Assembly: GCA_963556195.1 (NCBI GenBank)
Contig: OY744520.1
Span: 2,342,001-2,406,000 of the forward strand
DNA length: 64,000 nucleotides
Direction of reading: 5' to 3'
Origin: Sepiola atlantica
Lineage: Eukaryota > Mollusca > Cephalopoda > Sepiida > Sepiolidae
Shown here: positions 1 through 12,287 of the stretch, in pieces
Layout: each line of letters starts with the position of its first letter
Numbering within the stretch: the stretch's first letter is position 1
Program-made: the position numbers and the translations under genes
Notes under the pieces: generated by a model
What the model was told of the DNA's origin: nothing
Seen by the model: the letters and a program-made list of their open reading frames with translations, nothing else
Databases searched by the model: none

Positions 1-1500
1 ATGTTATCAATAGTTAATACAACAAAAAAATCATTATTTTATGACGATTCGGAATTTAAAAAGAATTTAAAGAATTTTAAACTGTTGAATAGAAAAACAT
101 TTGAACTCGCTTAGAAGTTTCTCATAAAATTCTTCTGCATTACATTTTTTTAATTTTTGAAGCTATTTATATCCAATATGTTATGAATAGAGACACAACA
201 TAAGTAATAGTTGTAAAATATTTTGATACAATTAATAATTTGATGATAACACGATAATTTAATTTAACTTTCGAAATCCTATTCAGAAAAATAATAATTT
301 GTTTAAGAAACTGGCATAGTAAAAAAAATAAAAAAATTAAGACAAAAAATGAAAGCAGAAATACTCCCGTAAAAAAGCCAGGTAAGTGGTGCAGCTCGTT
401 GACAATAAAAGGCATGTGCAGATATTCCGGAGAGTACAACGTCTGAAATATTAGTATGATGCCAGCAACTAAGATGCAAAAAAACAGCAAACCATGTTAA
501 TCGAAATACTATTAAACAATTATAGTGTTTGTTCTGTTAGTGTGTATGTTCGTACGTAAATTAAAACATAGTATTGGTTGACAAAAAAGAATAGGCAGAA
601 TACATATTACTAAAGCAGTAGTGTTAACAATGTCAATACCCGAACTGAATTCTCATGCGAGAATACATGATTTTTCTAACAAGATACGTGTTTTATAAAT
701 TCTAAAGAAATCAATATAAATACTAACATTAGAATTAAAATAATGTATTTTAAACAAATTGGGCTTTTTTTTTTTTAGATAAACCGCAAAGAAGGGGGAC
801 ATAAAGTTTATTCAAGATTAGTTCAGAGTTAAGTACTTTTGCTTGGAAACATAATATCTGATATTTTTGCTAATAAAACAATGAATAAATACATACATCA
901 GTGTTACTCATTCTCGCAAAGTAGCGTATTTTTTCCACAAAATTTTACAAATATGTTCTACGTACTAGCATAAAGCGGTTGAAGCTTTGTAAATATGAAA
1001 TTTCACATACTCACGTTTTGTACCAACACGACACAAGGAGCCAGTGTAAAAGGCAAATGTGTTACTTGTGCAACCAACGAAACAGAAAATATTGTTATTT
1101 CTTAGTAATGACTTAACTTGTTATCTCAAGTAGTATCGACAACGCGTCCGGTGCGTATCAAACGTAGCGTTCTCGCTTGATTAGACACGAGAAGAGTTCG
1201 TGATTGCACAAGTTGTCTCACTCATCCCACGTAGCATTATTTGCCTTTCTCACATCCATAATTGTGACGCGATAAGAGGCGTTTTTTTTAACACGGGCGG
1301 CGGGAATTGAACATTGTTGTTAACGAAAGGCGACTTAATAAAGTGCAGCGCACCAAACTGCAGCGCATCAAACTGCAGTTCACAATTCAGCGAGGCGTTA
1401 ACAAGAGGATGTAGGGGATTCGAATCAACGCCTTCGATGTCAATAATGAAGACGCACACAAAATGGTGTTTTTCACCATGTTTACATCCAACTGTTATTT
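1..1500. other. AT-rich stretch without recognised gene
   Basis: Only short open frames without recognisable domains occur here. A T-run lies near 768-777. A pair of short repeats (caccaaactgcagcgcatc-like) lies near 1350-1370. I see no exon, RNA gene or complete mobile element. Confidence 0.6.
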
Positions 1501-1506
1501 TATAAT

Positions 1507-1620
1507 TAGCTGACAGCTTCGTGACGGTTTTCGTCTGTGTTCGAATCTCGGAATTAATGAGCTCGCTATGTCTAGCCACACTGATGAGTCTCGAGACGAG
1601 GAAACAGTTGTCTGTTGATA
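1507..1620 (+). mobile_element. SINE-like unit: tRNA-like box B followed by hammerhead core
   Basis: Seen: a box B-like string GTTCGAATCTC at 1539-1549. It is preceded by a small helix GACG/CGTC with loop GTTTT at 1523-1535, placed like an anticodon arm. A weak box A candidate, TAGCTGACAGC, starts at 1507. About 30 bases after box B comes a hammerhead-like core (1573-1620). The SINE copy at 23.8 kb has the same head-then-hammerhead order and similar spacing. Inference: a pol III-transcribed short retroposon carrying a ribozyme. The box A is weak and element ends are not defined. Confidence 0.5.
1573..1620 (+). ncRNA. Hammerhead ribozyme-like sequence (type I, tiny stem III)
   Basis: The conserved CTGATGA box is at 1581-1587 and GAAA at 1601-1604. 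GAAAC, a 4-base loop AGTT and GTC follow, giving a 2-bp stem III and a GUC cleavage site after 1612. Stem I forms between 1573-1580 and 1613-1620: A-T, C-G, A-T, mismatch, C-G, mismatch, A-T, T-A. Stem II is irregular. Either GTC(TCGA)GAC has three extra bases before GAAA, or CTCG(AGA)CGAG has a two-base offset. Short stem III is typical of hammerheads in Penelope-like elements and retrozymes. Activity is unknown because stem II is disturbed. Confidence 0.6.
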
Positions 1621-2085
1621 ACTATCACACACTTTATAATAAAATGCCATGTGTATTTAATCTGTAAATAGTTAAATGGCCTTTTACAAAATGTATGCTC
1701 GACGAAAGAAGAACACAAACCTATTCCTATAATCGGACGTTTTCTTGTTTTCTTTATTCTCATTAGAAGACTGATTTATACGTTTTATTCTTTTTATTTT
1801 AACATTCTAAACTGCCACCCCTGGGTCTCTGTCTTTCTTATTTATTTCTTTATGTAAGCAACCATTGTCTTCTATTAATTTTATTTCTAACCGCTGACGT
1901 ATTTGAGGTTTTTAACATCCGGCGGCATTTTTAATATCTAATCGCCCCTATCTCCCAATAATCAAAGGAATAACATCTACGGGAATGAAATGAAAAGCCG
2001 CGCATGCGTGGTCCCCGTCTGTATGTGCCTTGATGTGGCGAGTGTAAAATTCAATAATTTTAGGCAATTTGAGGCATTTTTGACC
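1621..2085. other. No recognised feature
   Basis: AT-rich sequence with no convincing open frame, RNA gene or repeat boundary seen. Confidence 0.5.
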
Positions 2086-2572
2086 CCCCTTAAACCCCCT
2101 GGGGGCGCGAATTAGAATTTTTCTGAGGTCAAGGATTCATATCCAGAACAATTGCCTCTACATTTTGGCAAAGTTTCAGAAAAATTGAATGGATGGATCA
2201 AACGTTATGGGAGAAAAGGGTCTTTTTGCCATCTTGGGGGCTTTTGATCCCCTGGGGGCGCGAACCAGATTTTTTCCAAGGTCGGCGATACTTATTTTCT
2301 ATGAGGAACAATTGCCCCCATATTGTGGCCAAGTTTCAGAGAAATTGAATGGATGGATGAAATGTTATGGGGCCAAAAATGTGATTTTTTGCCATTTCGT
2401 GGCCTTTTGACTCCCTGGTGGGGCTAACCAGATGTTTTTTTTTAAATCGGAGAATGTCACTTTCTAACCTGACCAAAGTTACAACTTCATGCAAAATTTA
2501 AGAGAAATTCAATGGATGGTTGCGGAGAAAAATCCGGACGGACGGACGGACGGACGGACTGACGGACAGACG
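2086..2572 (+). repeat. ~155-bp diverged tandem repeat ending in (GGAC)n
   Basis: Three successive units share the order: a CCCCTGGGGGCGCGAA-like start (about 2096, 2249 and a decayed copy near 2411), then an aacaattgcc-like block, then cagaaaaattgaatggatgg, then a tttttgccat-like block. Period is about 153-161 bp. The last unit runs into a GGAC tetranucleotide array at 2536-2572. The short open frame at 2189-2410 lies wholly inside the repeat and is not a gene. Function unknown; it could be the internal array of a larger transposon. Confidence 0.75.
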
Positions 2573-3433
2573 GAAATGCCTCAAAACATAGGTCCCCCAA
2601 TTTTATAAATCGGGGGACAAAAAAGTTAGGGTTGGTGTTTTTCCTTAGGGTATTCTTCTGGTCTAAGCGTAAAAAAAAACAATTTAAAAAATGTTTCAAA
2701 GACAATCCAACATATTTCCAGCACCAACACCACCGCTTTTTCTCTGCTATTCTTTCTGCTCTCTAAAAATCAACTCCTGCATTCCATTTTTGTCCTTCCA
2801 TTAACCTCAGCTGACCCCCACATATGCTAATTAGTTGCAACTACAAAAGTCTGCCTACATAATCAAAGAGAATCCCTCTCCTACTGGCAGATGGACAGTC
2901 ACGATATGCGAAGTATCGCATTCCTTTCTCACCTAGTAGGTATTCCTCTTTATTATTACAGTTTTCAGAAATGACTCGTACCCTTTTTCCAACACGCTAT
3001 TTTTCAGTTTTATATCATTTAAATAACAAAGAATAAGAAATGCTTATATTGGAATACAAATGCCATTTAAAACGACCCCCGTCTCTGAAATGAAATCGGA
3101 AATAAATCCTTTTCTCAAAATAAAAACTCAACGGTAGATGTTTTTATCTTTTTACTAGGTCAACAGAAATGATAATAATATAAATTAATATATGAAATAT
3201 TAAATTACTAACGAAATTCTTGGATTTTATATGAATTTTAGTGCGAACATTGGTGAAGCTAGAATTTATTTACGTCATTTTTGACGGAGGTTTCTCATAA
3301 TCGTTGCAGAACAGGAGATTTGTTTTAGTAGCATCAAATGTTACCAATCATTTTTATCACTATTCCACAACAGGCTGGAGGTCATTTACTAAGGAGTAAG
3401 TCATTACCTTTGATATCCATGGTTTCGCTTTTC

Positions 3434-4330
3434 TCACATGTCGGCAATAGATCGTAGTGTCATCTCCGCTATCCTCCGCTTTCTCATCTCGGACACAATT
3501 TCATCAGGGATATCATTTATAAAACTAAAACAATAATATCGGTCCAAGGATCGACCTCTTGGGAACACCCACATTAATATCATGTAGTTTAGGTCTCCGA
3601 CCATGAAGACAACCTGGAACTTTTTTTTAGCTAAAAAGAATTCGATTATCTTAAATACTCGTCCAGTAATACCGTACAAATAAATGTTCATGAGAAGACC
3701 TTCATGTCAGACCCTGTCCATAGCCCTGGATATGTCAAGCGCTAGCTTCACCAGATTTATTCAGTGTATGGTAAATGTGTTTCGAGGTGACTGTTAAGAT
3801 ACCCGCAGTAGATGGAGCTTGCCTAAATCCATACTGTTTGTCAGAAAGAAGGTTAACACAAACGAGGTTGTGGACTATTACTAGATTGATTAATGATTCA
3901 GAGACCTTAGCGAAGAGCGGAAAGAGAATGATCGGACTATAATTTTGCTAGTCAGCTCTTTCACCAGACTTCTTGCACATTCGTAGCATAGAAACAACTT
4001 TCTAACTACCAAGGAAGCATGATTCAACAAGGCATGTGTTGTATAGCTTAGAGAGGACAAGTGCCAGACTAGCAGAACATTTGCTTAAAACTATAGACGA
4101 GATGAAATCAGCCCCCTATTTTAAAAGTGTTTAGGTTTCTTATGATATGCCGGACTTGTGAACAGATTATGACCAGATCTTCGAATGTGGCTTAAGTCCC
4201 TAGTAGAAAGTTGACGAGGGATTAGTGGAGTCAAAGGTGAAGTTCAAGGCGAACCACTGAGCAAGCAATTCAGCCTTAACAACTGCTGTGCAGGCGACAT
4301 CATGGTTGTTGGGTAGCTCGGGAATTGTTA
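3434..4330 (-). pseudogene. LINE reverse transcriptase remnant (CR1/Jockey-like), copy 1
   Basis: Read on the minus strand with several frameshifts and stops. In order from 4330 down come a fingers region with LLAQWFALNFTFDSTNPSS, a QNYSP-like motif, SLINLVIVHNLV, SDKQYGFRQ, the motif A region ALDISRAMDRVWHEGLL (about 3690-3750), and YGITGRVFKIIEFFL. Next comes a decayed GVPQGS/FINDIP region (3434-3691). These are fingers-palm motifs of non-LTR retrotransposon RT. It is the same family as 26937-28292 and 62440-62640. No endonuclease domain or 5' end is visible, so it is a truncated, dead copy. Confidence 0.85.
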
Positions 4331-7329
4331 ATTGCCATTACTTACCACACTTTTATAGATTTTCTAGAAATAGCGAGTTCCTTATTTCAGCGACTAGATA
4401 AAAGACGTTGATTTAAGAAAACAGGAACAATAAATAAAAGACTGAAAGAAAATTAGAGCAAAATGAACGAATTCTCTTTACGGGTGAACTGAAAGAAAAA
4501 GAAAAAAAAAGGGAAAATACATGATGAATTTGTTTAATAGGATATAAGAGAGTACGCAGCTACGTAACGGATCTGAAGGATGTATTGAGACATTAGGTGT
4601 ATTAGAATTAAACATTTTTTCGGCCTGGGCGAGTTTACAAGTGCGCCAGAACGGCCGGCATGTCAGAAATAGTTAGGAAATCGAGTTGGGTCGATGTTCA
4701 ATAAATAGGGCTCCTTAGAAGAAGGATATGGTGAAAGGCGAGTCGCAGGCTACGATATTAGTAGGGATGGACAAAGAGCATGTGTAGCCAGCTCGACACG
4801 AATTGAACAAACTATCGGGGTAGGGAGTTAGGAGGTCGTTTCTGAATTTCATATTCGAAGCGGACGAGTGTATAATTGTATAATAGATATATCTTAGGGT
4901 TAATTAGATGGCTGACCATAAAGGAAAGTAGGAATTTTTAATAGTGGTTTTCTGTTTTGCCAGGTACAGGCTTTAGAGATCGAATGTAAAGAGTGTTGAA
5001 AGAGGGGGACGTAGAAAAATACCACTTAAGTAGGTATTTTGCGAGGATGGAAAGATAGGAATATTAAATAAACCCACATATTATGTACTCTTTATTTAAA
5101 CGGGAATCGGTGATCATCATCTGGGTACATATAACAACGAATGACCTAGGACAGACGGTCATAGGCTACTCTTATCCAATTGTCTTCCTAAATATATTTG
5201 ACGGTTGACAGGATGAGCGCTTGATATGGCTCGGTGCTACTGACTGACTATAAACGTCCACCAGTCGTTCATCTTACGGACAACGTGGCTGGACTATTTC
5301 TTCGCCGACTTGTCTGTCGAATCGATATCTTCCGCTGTCCTGGTTGCATTTTGTAGATGCTCGTTACTGACCCGGTCATGTGTCGCTCGATAGCATAGCC
5401 GGCAGGTTTTGCTAATCTACTAGGTGTGTGGTCCATAGAGCAAGACTGACAGCAAACTGTTGTTGAGTAGATTGACCCTGATTCCCAGGCTGATCATCTT
5501 TTTGCTAGTCTAATCAACACTCCTGCTTGCTGGGCCGATCATGACACGTCTTAAGCTCGTGCAGAATTTATCCCTTTAGATGGAACTTGATTCTCACAAT
5601 GAACTTAACTTGTGTCCAACGTTGTCATTGGAGAGGCTAGTAACAACCTATTTTAATTTCTATTTAGAATAAAACAATAAACAAAAGTCCAAGATTTCCT
5701 AAAGATTCGCAAGTCAATAATGCTGGAGGTGGTTTTGATGAAGTCGATCACCGGCGCCGAGTTAATGACAAGAGATATTGACAACTTTTACGTTATCCCT
5801 CATGGGAACTCTCATTAATGAAATAACTGAGAAACAAATTTTACTAAAACAATATCTAAAAGTCAATAAATCGTAAGTTGATGCGTTATTTTAATCTAAT
5901 ACATGAGTCGTGTTTTTCATAATGACTTTCAAAATACAATATGTTCTGTTGATATGTTCTACTTAGAACAACATGACTTGTTAACATTATTATCATCCTC
6001 CAACAACCAAAATAGTCGCATTTCTATGACTAACTAGAAAAATTTGAACATTGTGTTCCAACTGCGAAAAACTGTCTGCTGTTAATCTCCGTGAATTCAA
6101 TCGTGTATTTATCGACCAATCGGATTACTGATTTTAATATTTGTTTTCCGCTTTAAATTAATAATGCGAGTTTTTTTGTACAAAATCATATAAGACAACT
6201 TTATGTTGACGTAATAAGCGTTTGAGATGATCTGCCAATGCATACCGTGCCTTAGCGGATCAATTTACGGTTTATTACTGTTTCCTCTAGTTAATCCATT
6301 TTGTCTAGAACAAATAATTACTTTTAATCTTCTCTTTCAATTAGCTGAATATTCCTGCTACAAAGAACTAGCCACGGTCAGTCAGCAACAGTTTCACACA
6401 AACTTCAATATAATGTTATTTACACACGTAGACATAATAGTGTGTTCACAGTACTGTCTTCAATTCTAAAAAAACACCCAAAATATTGACGGTAACAGCT
6501 AGATAAGCACATGCCTTATGAACATTCTTAACGCAAATCCTAAGAGATGAAAATTGTTAACTCACAAAAAATAAAGAACTGCATTTGGACACTCAACAAG
6601 GAAATAATACATAATAAATAAACTATGTTCAAATGGTGAAGAGTGTTTTTGCGTTTGATTCAATAATTTCCCTTAATCGCTTATTGAATGAACGTAAGTA
6701 GTGGCATTCGCGAATTAAAGGGACTTACATGTATACAAAAAGGATGTTGAAATTATACTTGTCTTAGGGTGAATATTGGTGTAAAGGGTCAGTTTTAGGG
6801 ATAGAGGGTAAGGTTTATATCTGTTAAAAATAATGAAGTGTTTGCTTAAGTATATTTAGGTTACGCTCTTTGATCGATTCTCAAATTATTTCCCCCGAAT
6901 TATACAGGCAACAAGTGAGAATTACTCTAAAATTTTAAAGTACGAAAATGATTCGTATATGAGTGGTGCAAGATTCAAAATCGAGGCCTTTCCTCTTTCT
7001 TAGTTGGGTTTTGGAAACCAGCGAACGTGTCTGCCCGACACTTGATTAAACATTGTTTTGCACTGCTGGCACCGTATTATAAGATTTAATTTCTGTGGTG
7101 ACTTAAACGTGATTCCACAGACAGCGAGCGGTTTCAGCATGGATCTCAGACACCTTTAAAATAAGTTTATCTTATTTACATAGACCAGCATCTTCTATTC
7201 TGGTAATGTATATTTATTTCGTGTGTGTCTGCAACATTTACATCTGTTATGTGCTCATCTTGAATGTATTATCTCGTATTATGTCTCGCTTACGTTTGTC
7301 TTTGACAAACACTTTCCGAGAGAAAAATA

Positions 7330-7330
<1 letters not shown>
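4331..7330. other. 3 kb without recognised gene
   Basis: The portion 4600-5640 is somewhat less AT-rich, with no domain recognised in any frame. AATAAA-like strings near 5670 (agaataaaacaataaac) could belong to an old LTR, but no matching partner or target duplication was found. A 243-base open frame at 6227-6469 has no recognisable motif and is probably chance. Confidence 0.5.

Positions 7331-7331
<1 letters not shown>

Positions 7332-7376
<45 letters not shown>
7332..7376. repeat. (TA)n microsatellite
   Basis: About 22 TA units. Short YIYIYI open frames over it are artefacts of the repeat. Confidence 0.95.
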
Positions 7377-7380
<4 letters not shown>

Positions 7381-7903
7381 TTCAATCGTCTTTTTATTAA
7401 AACCGTACTTCATTATTTTCTCTTTTTCCAATTTACTTTCGACCACAACACATATTCAAAATGGCGACGCTCGTATCGGAAATGCATGGCCAACACGCGG
7501 GTTGCTATACTAATCTATAAATGGAATATATAACATTTTAATTTCATATAACCTAAACTAACTTTCGATCTAATATCTTATAACAAGTAATACATCGTAT
7601 AAACAGTAATCCGCAGAAATAGAGTCCGAAATTTAAAAAATAAAATTTTTTTTTAAGGCGATGAAAACCATTATCTGTAATGAAATATGCAATTTTACGT
7701 TATTCTATGAAAGAAAGAAAATAATGCAGATGATTAACGTGTGGCTAAAATCCTTTTTATGATGGGATTTTATGATGTTTGTCTGTGATAATTTATCTCA
7801 CCATTTGCTATCAAATAAACACCAAATAAAATAATCGATAAATATAAAGCTTCCCGACACTTAAGGGTTAAGATGACAATTAAAATTAATTTTACTATAT
7901 TTT

Positions 7904-7993
7904 ATTGCAGCAGTTTTTATTTCGCATATGTTTTACAATCAAATGTTTGCACATTTGATTGTAAAACATATGCGAAATAAAAACTGCTGCAAT
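7904..7993. repeat. Perfect 43-bp inverted repeat with 4-base loop
   Basis: Bases 7904-7946 are the exact reverse complement of 7951-7993. The loop is ttgc (7947-7950). Arms begin ATTGCAGCAGTTTTTATTTC. There is no flanking duplication or transposon motif. A transcript would form a fully paired 43-bp hairpin. It could be a small hairpin-RNA source, a replication template-switch scar, or a sequencing or assembly fold-back. Confidence 0.95.
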
Positions 7994-10660
7994 TGGAATT
8001 CATCGCTGATGAATTTTCACTTGCTATATTCGAATTCATGTGATTTTATCTGGCATTTATTTCTGGCGACTCGATAATATATTTTCTATTATTTTGCAGT
8101 TATTTTAAATTTAAACATTCGAATATAATAAAGGTAATACATCAAATATTTTTTAATTGTATTTATGTATACACGCTGAGCTATAGAAACTACACAGTAT
8201 TTGACATTCTACTGCTACAATCGGATTTTAATTGACAATGAAAATAACCGGAGTTTACGGAAATTACTTATACTTTTATATATTTTTTTATTAATGCTGA
8301 CTTATTAATAAAAAGTAAACCACAATATAACATTCATCTTAGACGTTTCATCCTTTTAAGCGAAAATAACCGAAATATCAACATATACTCCACTATCCTG
8401 GATTCTTTTAAGAGTAATGCAACCAAATTATGAAACAATATCTGAAACATTTACTGAAAAATATGTTTTGAAATAAAAAAAAAATATCGCATTTACCGTC
8501 GTCAATTATTTATTTCTCTTAATATCCTAGTTCACCGTTCCGTATTATTCCACATTACATACAGCATTATTAAATACATATGCACGTAAAGCAAATGGTA
8601 TTTCGCCTTTGGTTTCATTGGTTACTCGACCGATATGTATGGGAGGGCGCTGCTTATTTCCGTTTATTTCTACACTTATTCTATAATGTTGAGTGTTTAG
8701 CGAGGCTGCATCAAGTACCATTTTCCACTTATCACTGATTTTCTGAAATTGTTACTGCTAATTTCTCCTCGATGATATAGTATAAAGTATTAAATATTAA
8801 ACAAAAAACACATTTTTAATGGAATTGAGAACATTGTAAATGATATGACGTTTTATTGTAAAAAAATAACGAAATTAGTTGTTGTGGTTTTACGTTGATG
8901 ATTATATGAGTCTGTGTTTTTCAGCTGCAATTGGCGTTCTTTCTTTTCTTTTCTTACTCTCTTTCATTCTCATTCTATTCTCTTTATGTAGCATGTCTCT
9001 CTTTCCTCCACCTGCTTCCTATCTTTCATACTAAGACGTACTAAACGTGTAGACATGTTTATATTAATAAACAATAGTTTTATTATTATTGTACTGATGA
9101 AGAAATAAGAAGAGCAGCTTTCTATACATCTAAAATCTTTGGCGTGATTCGTTTCGTTGATCTAGTTTACGGCATCTCAAACCTTTTGGGTTATTTAATG
9201 CCGAATCAGCTCAGTTTGGTAAACGTTTTATATGCTCTAACTTCCGAATGTCTTCATGCTGTAAATCAATGTAAATAGACTCACCATCGAGTGCAGTTTC
9301 GTGTCATAAACAGTCTCGTTGGAGTTCGAAATAGCTTGGGTCATTTATAGGGTTGGCAGATATGGTAGGCTGCAAACCAGGTAAAACCACTGTAAAAGAT
9401 GATAGGGTAGAGAGAGGGTGTAGACATTCTCCAAGGGTCTCCTAGACAGATTAGTAAATTGACCGGGATCACTGGCGTGATTAATAAAGCTATTATAATA
9501 AAAAAGCTATCAAAAAGCTACCCTTCATCCGGCGACAATTTTTCTAGCTCTAAGTAGTCATATTAAATGTATAACTTACATTACATATCTTTAATATAAA
9601 TCTATTATAATTTTAAAATTTATATTTCTAGTTACCTCTCTTGAAAATTATAATTTTAAGTAAGGGTTTACCACCAGATGTAGTTTGATATAATACCTAA
9701 TAGCGATTGTATTTAACCCAAAGATGAGTCTTTAGCAGATATAATAACTCCGAGTCAGGAAACACCTGAGACAAATATCATCAAATAGGACCTCACGACC
9801 GGATATACTATTAAAAACGAAAAGAACTGTGATTAAACGGATATAAGTGCTAAGTGATAATCAGGTCTTCTAGAAGTTCAATCATCAGTAAGTGCGATAC
9901 TACGAATACAATTACAAATTACTTATGATTTCTACTCGCTCATGGCTGATGGAACGAGAATAAGAAACCTCTGTGTATTAAATAAAGGGTTCTGTCAGTA
10001 ATTCTACTCTAATTCACGAATTCGACATAAAGAGTCCCGATTTTGACGAGACGAACCTGACGAAAGTTCTGATAAACATTCATAATGAGAACAAAATATC
10101 AATTCTCATCTAAAGCTACAGAAACTATTTAAAACTATTTCCCAGAAGGGCATGCTTAACTTCCGGCGTTGACAATAAACATTAATTGATACCGTCTTTG
10201 TAAATCGTAAGGTGTGGCATCTTACTGTAATACTAGCCTACCTATCTTGATTTTGCAAGTGGTACTTACTAGAGATTTGTACCAGCTTCATGATTGGGTT
10301 GTTTTCTTTTTTACTTTACTAGATTCTATTAAATCTGCCATATTTCTGGAATATTCCGCTTTATCCATTGCCTTTTTCCGTAGGTAGTATTATGCTATCA
10401 TGATCATTTCGTAGTTACTTAATAGCCACTATATCTTTGTTTGAGACATCAGGTTTTGGAAGTTTTGATTTCTTGAGTACTATTCACCCCTTTAATCTTA
10501 GGTTTGTCTCAGGTCTTTTCAAAGCTGCCTTACTATTGGAGTTATCACATCTTGGTATAGAATACGCTTGATTGTTTTGGCGAATTTAAAACCTTTGTTT
10601 AGCACTGAATCCTCAGAGGTAATCAGCTGATGCTGACTTTTGTTTTTAATTTTTATTATA
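7994..10660. other. No gene; part of an old interspersed repeat at 9139-9790
   Basis: Two blocks, 9139-9240 and 9695-9765, resemble 31097-31180 and 31310-31390 in the same order and orientation. Shared strings include tttacggcat, atttaatgcc and tatttaaccca, then ccgagtcag/ccgggtcag. This suggests two copies of one unknown old element differing by indels. Nothing else was recognised. Confidence 0.45.
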
Positions 10661-10662
10661 TG

Positions 10663-10935
10663 GTATATACGGCACAATCACGTTGACACACCGGTTCCCG
10701 TTAGATCACCGAAGTTAAGCGACGTCGAGTCTGGCCAGTACTAAATGGGTGACCGTTTGGGAATATCAGGTGCTGTATGTGTTCTCTGCTTATCTCGGCA
10801 TTGTTTCCAGTCGTCTTGATTACTTGCCATTGGAATCAAGCAGTGCCGACTCAGGAGAAGTGTTGTTAGGGATTGCGCAACCCTTACTACTAATTACGAT
10901 TAATAATGAATGCAACATTTATTGTATTGTCGCAA
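10663..10935 (+). mobile_element. 5S rRNA-derived SINE, copy 1 (near full 5S head)
   Basis: Bases 10663-10780 align end to end with metazoan 5S rRNA. They keep ATCACGTTGA, CACCGGTTCCCGT, GATCACCGAAGTTAAGC (internal box A region), the intermediate element region, ATGGGTGACCG and GGGAATATCAGGTGCTGTA (box C). The following ~110 bases, with TTTCCAGTCGTCTTGATTAC and GATTGCGCAACCCTT, are not 5S. They recur after the 5S 3' end in the copy at 22077, so a 5S unit plus a shared body forms a retroposon. Known family context: SINE3-type elements use a 5S-derived promoter. The 3' end is approximate. Confidence 0.85.
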
Positions 10936-12287
10936 GATTAATTTTCTTTGGCAAATTATATAAATATATATATTGAATGTAAATACATGTATATCTATTA
11001 TAATACAAATGCTGAGTTGATCAAGATAAGGGGTTTCCTATATTTTTGAATCACATAATTTTAAATAGCGCTTAAGAGTTTTATTTTTTATGAGCGAAAT
11101 ATGAGAATTTCGTGTTTTTTTTCTTGGAAATGTGGTTTAATTTACGTAAGAAAATGATACATGAGACAAAGATTGATGCTATGTGTATTGAAATGATAAT
11201 ACAGCAATTTCCTGGTACTAGGTAGGACGTTCCGTGTGTGACAGGTGCTTGATGGCAGATTAAGTAACGAGTAGTGGCAGGGGATATGTATAAGCGGGTG
11301 AATGACAAAAAGAAGTGTAGAGGGCTGGTATGCTGGCTGATGAAGAATGATGAGAATTGGAGAAATAAAAAAATAAAAAAGATTAACACGGAAAATGCGT
11401 AATTGAAGAGAGTGCAAGCAATGGGTGTTTATATAGGGGGATATGAAGGTTTAAAGAAAGTAAGCGGTGGAAAGAATCAGTTGACTGTGAAATTGTGGTA
11501 TTCTTTTTATTTAAACTATAAGTGTATATGTTGTACCCTTATAATATTTTTAGTCATGCATTGTTCTAATTGAAAACATTCCTGTTATTTGTCTATGTAC
11601 TTTTAATTAGTATATGGGACTAACTTCAATAAGTCTTCTTAATATAGTTTAGTGTGCAAGTTGGATTATCGAATATTGTGTGTGTTAAATTTGTGCTTAA
11701 AAGTTTACATGTGTGACACCAATGCATTCTTAGTTTTATCTCACCGTCGCGCACATAAACATTTCTTGATGAAACGCTGAATTTGACTGATCTATATATT
11801 GTTGAAGTCATTACAAAGGATTGTGTAAATGTCTGCCTCTGTTGTTGGAATGGTGTTAGTGTTTTTATGTTTGTTGAATATCTTTTTAATTGTGAATGAG
11901 GTGATTTGATGGTACTGAAGCATATTGGATAGTGCGGTGTATATGTTGCTGTTGTGCCTGTTAGATAGCGGGGCGATTATAGTAGGTTTGGAAGAGTGAG
12001 GTTTGTAAAGTTTATTTTTTGTGTTCATTTGCGTTCATTTACTTTGGCATTTACATTAAATGTTTCGAGTATTTCAACGATTTTACGGGATATTTCATGA
12101 GGTTATATTCGTTTGTTAGATATTGAGGGTTGAATATCTAAGTACTCTGAGAAATTGACTTGTATAGATTGTTATAATGGTGGGAATAGAAGTGTAGTTT
12201 GTCGTGTTTGTTTGTATAAATAAAGCTTCTTCTTTACTTATTACGTGATTTCTGTCTATAGCTACACATTATATATATATATATATA
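10936..12287. other. No recognised gene; G/T-rich top strand
   Basis: From 11150 to 12230 the top strand is notably G/T-rich. The minus-strand open frames (11081-11417, 11792-12028) are rich in Ser, His, Ile and Leu and match no family I recognise. The strand bias suggests an old retroelement on the minus strand, but no catalytic motif was found. A short (TA)n lies at 12270-12287. Confidence 0.4.

Noticed and set aside
167..490. Minus-strand 107-codon frame with hydrophobic stretches
   Set aside because: Hydrophobicity follows from AT-rich codons; no family, no start context, no conserved neighbour.
11340..11365. CTGATGAAGAATGATGAG string
   Set aside because: No GAAA at hammerhead distance and no flanking stems.
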